From positions 1 to 10,943 of the forward strand of contig JACCTF010000871.1 in NCBI GenBank assembly GCA_013812565.1: DNA of 10,943 nucleotides, in the 5' to 3' direction. Position numbers and translations under genes: made by a program. This DNA is from Pyrinomonadaceae bacterium (GTDB lineage: Bacteria > Acidobacteriota > Blastocatellia > Pyrinomonadales > Pyrinomonadaceae). Under the pieces are notes generated by a model. That model was not told the origin of the DNA. It was given only the letters and a program-made list of their open reading frames with translations, and searched no databases. Below, piece after piece: positions 5,684-10,943 of the stretch; within the stretch, counting starts at the first letter, position 1, and every line of letters begins with the position of its first letter.

Positions 5684-8062
5684 TTAATGAATTAACAACG
5701 CATCGCCCGGTTCCTCAACGCCTACAGGGCGGCGGCCTAGATCTTCACCATCCTGAAACACTTCAATCAGCGTTGCTCCGCCGAGCATGCCTTGGATCAA
5801 ATCCTCTGAGAGCGGATCTTCAACATATTTTTGCAGCGCGCGACGGAGCGGACGTGCTCCGTACGAGCGGTCGGCGCACGTCTTCTGGACGATCCAGCGT
5901 CTGGCTTCTTCCGTCAAGCGAACTTCCAGTCCTGTGCGCGATAACGTTTTGTTCATCTGTTCGACTTGCAGACCGACGATCTCCAGCAGTTCATCGTCAT
6001 GTAGTTCATCAAATATGATTACTTCATCAAGCCTGTTAATAAACTCCGGGTTGAATGTTTGGCGCACGGCCGACATCACCATCTCTTCCATCTTCTCGCG
6101 GGAAGCATCAGCCGTCGCTTGGAAACCCATCGTGCCACGCTTTTGGATAAACCTCGCGCCGATGTTCGAGGTCATAATGATGATGGCGTTTTTGAAATCG
6201 ACGGTGTTGCCCAAAGCATCCGTCAGGATGCCGTCCTCAAAGACTTGCAGCAGAATATTAAAGATGTCCGGATGCGCTTTTTCGATTTCGTCAAACAACA
6301 AGACGGAATAGGGTGAACGCTTAATGCGTTCGGTTAACTGCCCGCCTTCTTCGTGTCCGACGTAGCCGGGAGGGCTCCCAATCATTTTCGAGATCGAATG
6401 CTTCTCCATATACTCGGACATGTCGAAACGGATCATCGAACGTTCGCTGCCAAACAAGAATTCGGCGAGCGAACGTGCGACCTCGGTTTTGCCGACGCCG
6501 GTCGGCCCAAGAAAGAGGAACGAACCGACGGGGCGCTGCGGATTCTTGAGTCCGGCGCGCGAGCGGCGGATTGCGCGGGCGAGCGCCGAGATGGCCGGAC
6601 GCTGCGCGATCACACGCTCATGCAGTTCCGCTTCAATGCGCAGCAGCTTATGTTGTTCTTCTTCTTTGAGTGACGTAATGGGGATGCCGGTCCAGCGTGC
6701 GATCACTTCCTCGATGTCATCTTTGGTAACTTCACCGGTCATCAGCATGTCTTCTTCTTCGGGAAAGCGTGCGCTGACGCCGCGTTCTCCGATATAGGGT
6801 CCCCGACCCTTTTCATCGCTGAACTGTCTGCGCTCGACCTCAGCCATTTGCTCACGCCGTATACGAAGCTTGACGCGCGCGCCCGCTTCGTCGATCACGT
6901 CAATCGCTTTGTCGGGCAAGAAACGGTCTGGGATGTAACGAGTGGATTGATAAACGGCGGCTTCGAGAGCGTTGTCGGTGTAGCGTACTTGGTGGAAAGC
7001 TTCGTAGCGTTCGCGCAGCCCTTCGAGGATCTGTACGGCTTCATCTTCGGACGGGGGCGGCACTTTGACGGCTTGAAAACGACGTTCGAGCGAACGATCT
7101 TTTTCAATCGACTTGCGAAACTCTGCCGGAGTGGTCGCGCCGATGCACTGGATTTCACCGCGCGACAGGGCGGGCTTCAAAATATTTGCGGCATCAAGCG
7201 ACCCTTCGGCACTGCCCGCGCCGACGAGCGTGTGTAATTCATCAATGAACACGATGTAGTGTGGATTCTCCACCAACTCGCGCATAATCTGTTTAAGCCG
7301 CTCCTCGAACTGCCCGCGGTACTTTGTGCCCGCGACGATCAACGACAGATCAAGCGACAGGATACGTTTGTGCTCAAGAAAAGATGGAACATCACCGGCT
7401 TTAATGCGCTGCGCGAGACCTTCGACGATGGCGGTTTTGCCGACTCCGGGTTCGCCGATAAGGACGGGATTATTTTTGGTGCGGCGACAAAGAATTTGGA
7501 TAACGCGTTCGATCTCGTTTTCGCGCCCAACTAACGGATCGAGTTTATCGTTTTGCGCATCGTCTGTGAGGTCGCGGGAAAACTCGGCGAGGTGCGGCGT
7601 GTCCTTCTTCTGCGTACGCGAGTCGGGACTGCCTGAGGCGCGCGCGATCTCTTCGCGGACGGCGGCGATGCGTAACCCACGCTCATACAAAATCTCGGCG
7701 GCCACCGAGCGCTCTTCCTTGAGCAGTCCGAGCAGTAGATGCTCTGTGCCGATGTGCCGGTGTTGCAAGCGATCCGATTCTTCATGAGCGTATTGCAGAA
7801 CCCGCTTGGTGTCAGGAGCAAGAGGCAGTTCGACCGCCGCCGAGTGCTTCTCGCGGAACGGGGCGCGTCCCTCGATCTCGCGTCGGATGGCGTCGAGCGG
7901 AGCCTGCGTTCGCGCGAGGAAACGTGAAGTCAATGTTTTGTCTTCACGCATTAACCCGAGAAGAAGATGCTCGGGACCAATTGCGGCAGCGCCAAATTGT
8001 GACGCTTCGTAGCGTGCAAAGAAGATCACGCGCCGCGCTTTCTCCGTGTAGCGTTCAAACAT
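5684..8062 (-). CDS. clpC: ClpC-type AAA+ unfoldase of the Clp protease, with a short middle domain
   Basis: This 792-residue Hsp100 ATPase unfolds cytoplasmic proteins and feeds them to ClpP. Two Clp-N repeats occupy about 1-70 and 78-145. The first AAA+ module has Walker A GEPGVGKT (203-210), Walker B VFIDE (271-275) and the LERRF arginine region (325-329). The second has Walker A GPTGVGKT (519-526) and Walker B VLLFDE (587-592). A TMGF tripeptide region (644-647) falls where ClpC carries its VGF-type ClpP-docking loop, favouring ClpC over ClpB. The middle domain between [10 protein letters not shown] (391-400) and VTKDDIEEV (445-453) is only about 44 residues, against roughly 65-70 in typical ClpC. 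It lacks the UVR-type DFEKAAxLRD motif and has only a short charged helix followed by a Gly/Pro-containing loop. The ATG is preceded by GAGG 13 nt upstream and a strong promoter. No ClpP or adaptor gene is in the window. Confidence 0.94.
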   Translation of the reverse strand: MFERYTEKARRVIFFARYEASQFGAAAIGPEHLLLGLMREDKTLTSRFLARTQAPLDAIRREIEGRAPFREKHSAAVELPLAPDTKRVLQYAHEESDRLQHRHIGTEHLLLGLLKEERSVAAEILYERGLRIAAVREEIARASGSPDSRTQKKDTPHLAEFSRDLTDDAQNDKLDPLVGRENEIERVIQILCRRTKNNPVLIGEPGVGKTAIVEGLAQRIKAGDVPSFLEHKRILSLDLSLIVAGTKYRGQFEERLKQIMRELVENPHYIVFIDELHTLVGAGSAEGSLDAANILKPALSRGEIQCIGATTPAEFRKSIEKDRSLERRFQAVKVPPPSEDEAVQILEGLRERYEAFHQVRYTDNALEAAVYQSTRYIPDRFLPDKAIDVIDEAGARVKLRIRREQMAEVERRQFSDEKGRGPYIGERGVSARFPEEEDMLMTGEVTKDDIEEVIARWTGIPITSLKEEEQHKLLRIEAELHERVIAQRPAISALARAIRRSRAGLKNPQRPVGSFLFLGPTGVGKTEVARSLAEFLFGSERSMIRFDMSEYMEKHSISKMIGSPPGYVGHEEGGQLTERIKRSPYSVLLFDEIEKAHPDIFNILLQVFEDGILTDALGNTVDFKNAIIIMTSNIGARFIQKRGTMGFQATADASREKMEEMVMSAVRQTFNPEFINRLDEVIIFDELHDDELLEIVGLQVEQMNKTLSRTGLEVRLTEEARRWIVQKTCADRSYGARPLRRALQKYVEDPLSEDLIQGMLGGATLIEVFQDGEDLGRRPVGVEEPGDALLIH

Positions 8063-8149
8063 GAAATCGTTACCGCCTCAATAGGAAAACTTACTTAATT
8101 TTAGCGTGCACGGTGGCACGATCTGCAACCATCGCCACTCATACGGGGC

Positions 8150-8179
8150 ATTATAACTAAAATGTGCGTCGGATGTCAG
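8150..8179 (-). promoter_or_regulatory. strong sigma-70 promoter of clpC
   Basis: On the minus strand CTGACA (8179-8174, five of six consensus bases) and an exact TATAAT (8155-8150) are separated by 18 nt. Transcription would begin near 8143 and give a leader of about 80 nt. No CIRCE element, CtsR-type tandem GGTCAAA or HAIR-type repeat is visible around it, so heat-shock control is not shown by the sequence. Confidence 0.7.
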
Positions 8180-8184
8180 ACGGC

Positions 8185-8220
8185 TCACGAAAGGATGAAG
8201 GAGTCACGAAAGGATAAAGG
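8185..8220 (+). repeat. 17-nt tandem direct repeat next to the clpC promoter
   Basis: TCACGAAAGGATGAAGG (8185-8201) is followed by TCACGAAAGGATAAAGG (8204-8220), one mismatch, period 19 nt. GGATGAA units recur just beyond (8226-8237). The tract lies 5 nt upstream of the clpC -35 and runs into the inverted repeat, suggesting local expansion of one short motif. Confidence 0.6.
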
Positions 8221-8304
8221 CGGAAGGATGAAGGATGAATAAGAAGCAGATTGCTTTTCTGTCTTCACTTCCGCCTTCATCCTTCCGCCTTTCATGACTC
8301 CTTT
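8198..8304. repeat. purine-rich inverted repeat overlapping the lolD stop codon
   Basis: AAAGGCGGAAGGATGAAGG (8216-8234) pairs perfectly over 19 bases with 8274-8292, around a 39-nt loop. With a 6-nt gap the similarity extends outwards, so that 8198-8215 resembles the complement of 8293-8304, including the GGAGTCA that forms the last codons of lolD. No T-run follows, so it is not an ordinary terminator. It may be a REP- or MITE-like repeat, or a folding barrier at the mRNA end. It lies between lolD and the clpC promoter. Confidence 0.65.
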
Positions 8305-9083
8305 GCTTGCAGCCGTCCATCGTGCAGCCGCAGGACGCGGTCACACAGGCGTGCCAAGCGCTCATTGTGCGTGGCGATGACGACTGCCGCGCCCGACTGT
8401 TCGCGCGCCAGACTTGCGAGCAGTGCACCGACTTCATCTGCGGTTTGCTCGTCGAGGTTGCCGGTCGGTTCATCCGCCAGCACCAGTCGCGGGCGGGTGA
8501 CGAGCGCACGAGCCACGGCGATTCTTTGCTGTTCGCCTCCGGAGAGTTGGCTCGCCTTGCGCGTCGCGCATGCGCCGAGTCCAACGCAGCGCAACAGTTC
8601 CTCAGCGCGACCCAGAGCCTCCGGCCACTTTCGGCGCGCGATTAGTAGCGGCAGCGCAACGTTTTCAATCGCAGACAGATCAAGCAGAAGGCGATGAGAC
8701 TGGAAGACAAAGCCCACCGTCTCATTGCGGAAGTGGGCCACCTCCGCATGCGCCGCACGGCTAACTTCAAAATCGCCAACTCGCACGCTGCCGCTATCCG
8801 CCGCCTCCAAACCGCCGAGCACATGCAGCAGCGTTGATTTGCCTGTGCCCGACGCGCCCATCACCGCGACAAGTTCGCCTGCCGCGACCGAGAGGCAAAT
8901 GCCGCGCAGCACTTCCGTCCGTCCGTTCGTTGCATCGGGATAAGCTTTCCAGAGATCGCGAACTACGAGAAAAGGATTAACGCCAGAGGTCAGGAGACAG
9001 GAGTCAGATGTCAGAATAGATGGCTGCCGCTTCTCTTCTGGCTCCTGATTTCTGGCTCCTGTCTCCTCCTTATTACCCTTCAT
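8292..9083 (-). CDS. lolD: LolD-type lipoprotein-release ABC ATPase with a repeat-derived N-terminus
   Basis: This 263-residue ABC ATPase is of the MacB/LolD branch and powers release of lipoproteins from the inner membrane with its LolC/E partner. Visible motifs are Walker A GASGTGKST (77-84 with its leading G), Q-loop Q128, signature LSGGEQQR (180-187), Walker B LVLADEPT (200-207) with the following GNLD, and switch H239. The conserved domain starts near residue 38 (FLVVRDLWKAYPD). Residues 1-37 are an extra, polar extension (for example TGARNQEPEEKRQ) encoded by the inverted repeat at 8993-9066. The ATG at 9083 overlaps the lolC stop by 11 nt and is the only ATG, GTG or TTG in frame before the ABC domain, so this start is favoured despite the weak ribosome site; translation is probably coupled. 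MacB-type export is an alternative role, but the adjacent LolC/E-like permease favours lipoprotein sorting. Confidence 0.88.
   Translation of the reverse strand: MKGNKEETGARNQEPEEKRQPSILTSDSCLLTSGVNPFLVVRDLWKAYPDATNGRTEVLRGICLSVAAGELVAVMGASGTGKSTLLHVLGGLEAADSGSVRVGDFEVSRAAHAEVAHFRNETVGFVFQSHRLLLDLSAIENVALPLLIARRKWPEALGRAEELLRCVGLGACATRKASQLSGGEQQRIAVARALVTRPRLVLADEPTGNLDEQTADEVGALLASLAREQSGAAVVIATHNERLARLCDRVLRLHDGRLQAKES
8993..9066. repeat. imperfect inverted repeat inside the 5' end of lolD
   Basis: GGAGACAGGAGTCAGA (8993-9008) matches the complement of 9051-9066 at 15 of 16 positions, with a 42-nt loop. Further GGAGCCAGAA-like units lie inside the right arm (9035-9060). The pattern resembles the 'GGAGTCAGGAGCCAG' short repeats scattered between genes in some bacteria, but here it is translated as LolD residues 6 to about 31. 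Confidence 0.65.
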
Positions 9084-10383
9084 AGCGCAAAGCTTCAGCG
9101 GGGCGCGCCCGTGCGGCGGCGCGTGCCGGGTAGACGGTTGCGAGCAGGCTCACGATGAAAGCAATCGCTGCGGTCAGCAGAACATCTCTCGCGCGCGGAT
9201 GAAACGGCACTTGGCTGATTGAGTAGACGTCGGCAGGCAACTGGATTAGTGCGAAATGATCGCCGATGAAACACAGACTGAGGCCGAAGGTAATTCCGGC
9301 AAGGGTGCCGATCAATCCGACAAAAGCGCCTTCGAGCATAAAGATCGAGATGATGTTTAACGGCCGCGCGCCCATTGTGGCGAGGATGGCGATCTCGGCA
9401 CGACGTTCGACCACCACCAGCACCAGCGTTGTCGTGATGTTAAGCCCCGCGATCACCATGATCAGCACAATAACCAACCACACCACTCGACGCTCAAGCG
9501 CGAGCGCGGCGAAAAGGGCTTGGTTCGCTTGCTGCCAATCAACCACCGTCCAGCCGCTGCCCACCGCGGCGCGCACCCGCTCCCTAACCGCCGGTGTATT
9601 GTATATGTCTGCCACCTTAATGCTGATCACCGAAGCGGGCGCCTCTGGGCCACTCTCCAGCCGGTCCAGCGACAGGTAGATCCATGTCGAGTCGTATTCA
9701 TAGAGGCCAAAGCGAAAGATGCCTGCGACGCGAATAGGGCGACGGCGTAAGGCGCGGTCGTCAAGCGGGCCAGCCACTTCGCTGATAATGATTTCAGCTT
9801 TGTCACCAACTCGAAGATTAGCGCGCGCCGCTAGTTCCACCCCGATAATCGCTTCGGCAAGCGGCAAGTCTTCCAACTCCCCGCTTAAATCATTAGAGGC
9901 ATCATGCCGCAAAGGCTTATCTGATTTACTGCCCACTAACGAGGCTTCATGCAGCAGAGGTTCGATTGACCCGGCGATAAGCGCACGCTGCACTTCAGCG
10001 ACTGCGCGTTGAGCTGAGCAGTTGATGCCGCGCAAGATGGTATATATGGCCGCTTGGTCGGTGCTGAGCAACGCTCCGGCGTAGGTGGTCGCGGAAGCGT
10101 CAATAACGCCCGTGACGCTGCGCAGTTCAGAGATTAATGCACTGTGGTTTGTGATCCGTTGGTTGTCGGCGCGTGCGAGAGTGATGTGCGCTGTGCCACG
10201 CAGAATCTTATCTTGCATTTCGTCACGAAAGCCGTTGGCAAGCGCGAGCGCCGTAATCAGCCCGGCCACACCGAGGGCAATACTAAGTACGGCAACCAGC
10301 GCTGTGATGTGCGCGCTCCAACTGCGGCGCGTGCTTCGCCGTGAACGAAGGTAACGAAGCGCAAGGAAAATTTCATACGGCAT
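9073..10383 (-). CDS. LolC/LolE-family lipoprotein-release permease
   Basis: This 436-residue inner-membrane protein is the permease of a lipoprotein-release ABC transporter. It has the four-helix FtsX/MacB/LolC layout: one helix at about 26-50, a large periplasmic domain (about 51-298), then three helices at about 299-325, 349-374 and 399-420. Family motifs include the N-terminal EIFLALRYLRSRR, the coupling region RRAEIAILATMGAR (327-340) with IFMLEGAFVGLIGT, the LPADVYSISQVPF loop (382-394), and the closing YPARAAARARPAEALRYEG. The length is close to that of LolC/LolE (about 400-415). The sequence does not separate LolC from LolE, and with only one such gene here it may act as a homodimer (LolF-like). 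GGAGAT (10401-10396) lies 12 nt before the ATG. It sits 62 nt after the HATPase gene and overlaps lolD. Confidence 0.9.
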   Translation of the reverse strand: MPYEIFLALRYLRSRRSTRRSWSAHITALVAVLSIALGVAGLITALALANGFRDEMQDKILRGTAHITLARADNQRITNHSALISELRSVTGVIDASATTYAGALLSTDQAAIYTILRGINCSAQRAVAEVQRALIAGSIEPLLHEASLVGSKSDKPLRHDASNDLSGELEDLPLAEAIIGVELAARANLRVGDKAEIIISEVAGPLDDRALRRRPIRVAGIFRFGLYEYDSTWIYLSLDRLESGPEAPASVISIKVADIYNTPAVRERVRAAVGSGWTVVDWQQANQALFAALALERRVVWLVIVLIMVIAGLNITTTLVLVVVERRAEIAILATMGARPLNIISIFMLEGAFVGLIGTLAGITFGLSLCFIGDHFALIQLPADVYSISQVPFHPRARDVLLTAAIAFIVSLLATVYPARAAARARPAEALRYEG

Positions 10384-10445
10384 AAAGCTGAAAGCATCTC
10401 CGATGAACCAGCAAATCTTCTGCGATCGCGAGTGCTTGCGGCGAG

Positions 10446-10919
10446 CTATGTGTTGGCGGGTTTGCTGGTGGGGACAAGTGAATCAATAAAGTCAGCTTCG
10501 AAGGAACCTTCAGCACGTTTGACCATTGTTAAGCGGTTGCCGCGTTCGTTGTATTGAACTTCATCCATAATGTTATGAATCAGCAACACGCCGCGTCCCG
10601 ATGTTTTGAACAAATTTGACGGATCGCACGGGTCCGGCAGTTCGCCTACCTTGAATCCTTTACCTTCGTCTTCAATTGTGAAGCGCGCTTCTTCGGCGGA
10701 AAGTTCGGCAGTGATACGCACGAGCTTGCGCGGATCATTTTCATTGCCGTGGACGACGGCATTGACGAAAGCCTCATCAAGCGCGACATAGAGGTTGGAG
10801 CGGTTGGGCTGGACGATGCCGAGCTTAGCGACGCGCTCCATCAGATAATGCAACACGCCGTTCATTAACGAGAGATCGCTGGGCAACTCAAAATCGATCC
10901 GCTCGCGCACGTAAGGCAT
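10446..10919 (-). CDS. RsbW-like ATP-binding regulatory protein (HATPase_c_2, anti-sigma/serine kinase type)
   Basis: This is a small single-domain GHKL ATPase of the RsbW/SpoIIAB type. Such proteins bind a sigma factor or phosphorylate an anti-sigma antagonist in partner-switching systems. The N-box is ALDEAFVNAVVHGN (46-59, with E49 and N53), the G1 box is EDEGKGF (83-89) and the G2 box is TSGRGVLLI (106-114). The N-terminal LPSDLSLMNGVLHYLMERV helix is typical. At 157 residues from the ATG at 10919 it has family length, but the frame stays open through eight more codons (RFVEDLKA) to the window edge and no good ribosome site precedes this ATG, so the true start may lie outside. No antagonist, phosphatase or sigma gene is in the window, so its partner is unknown. 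It ends 62 nt before the permease gene and may share its transcript. Confidence 0.85.
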   Translation of the reverse strand: MPYVRERIDFELPSDLSLMNGVLHYLMERVAKLGIVQPNRSNLYVALDEAFVNAVVHGNENDPRKLVRITAELSAEEARFTIEDEGKGFKVGELPDPCDPSNLFKTSGRGVLLIHNIMDEVQYNERGNRLTMVKRAEGSFEADFIDSLVPTSKPANT

Positions 10920-10943
10920 CGCCTTCAGATCTTCGACGAAGCG

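Noticed and set aside
5684..8062. ClpB disaggregase
   Set aside because: The long ClpB coiled-coil middle domain is absent and a ClpP-docking-type MGF loop is present at residues 645-647.
8063..8180. CIRCE, CtsR or HAIR heat-shock operator at clpC
   Set aside because: No TTAGCACTC/GAGTGCTAA pair, tandem GGTCAAA or HspR-type repeat is present; only a 5-bp CGTGC/GCACG hairpin occurs in the leader.
8185..8240. CRISPR array
   Set aside because: The repeats are adjacent 17-mers with 2-nt spacing and no unique spacers of proper length; no cas genes are present.
8198..8304. ordinary Rho-independent terminator for lolD
   Set aside because: The loop is 39 nt and no T-run follows the stem in the transcribed direction, so it is listed as a repeat instead.
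9073..10383. macrolide-export MacB permease
   Set aside because: MacB fuses ATPase and permease in one chain; here they are separate genes, and the LPADVYSISQVPF loop and N-terminal layout fit LolC/LolE.

Overview
The window reads as a stretch of chromosome from a diderm (outer-membrane) bacterium, most likely an Acidobacteriota of the Blastocatellia type. That placement is inferred from gene content and is not proven: a two-membrane assembly and lipoprotein-sorting set (BamA, Skp/OmpH, LolC/E, LolD) sits beside a ClpC-type unfoldase and an RsbW-like regulatory ATPase. All seven genes recognised by family, and the one new small ORF proposed here, lie on the minus strand. The window is therefore best read from its right end to its left end.

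Reading in the direction of transcription: (1) 10919-8292 holds an RsbW-like anti-sigma/HATPase protein, a LolC/E-type lipoprotein-release permease and its LolD ATPase. They are closely spaced, with an 11-nt overlap between the last two, and are probably one operon. (2) lolD is bracketed by two purine-rich imperfect inverted repeats, at about 8993-9066 and 8198-8304. The upstream one is translated as an extra N-terminus of LolD. (3) clpC (8062-5684) follows, behind a near-consensus sigma-70 promoter at 8150-8179. (4) The 391-nt gap after clpC is not empty. It holds a probable 40-codon single-membrane-helix ORF (5637-5515) with a good Shine-Dalgarno site, a 9-bp hairpin overlapping its stop codon, and a bamA promoter just after that hairpin. 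(5) bamA (5292-2167) is followed by ompH/skp (2054-1422), the same order as bamA-skp in proteobacteria, with an 11-bp perfect hairpin between them.

(6) An intact ISL3-family insertion sequence (128-1414, 1287 bp, 19/25-matching terminal inverted repeats) begins 7 nt beyond the ompH stop codon. On its other side is the interior of an unrelated gene, an AAA/ABC-type ATPase whose frame is open to the window edge and reaches the LSSGE signature motif. There is no target-site duplication. The junction therefore looks like an IS-mediated rearrangement, or an assembly join across a repeat, and not a simple insertion.

Functionally, BamA and OmpH/Skp deliver and fold outer-membrane proteins, LolC/E-LolD releases lipoproteins towards the outer membrane, and ClpC (with ClpP, not in the window) does cytoplasmic quality control. 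Most of the window is ordinary core-genome envelope biology. The points worth a second look are the small membrane ORF, the repeat-derived LolD N-terminus, the shortened ClpC middle domain, the enlarged BamA loops and the IS junction.
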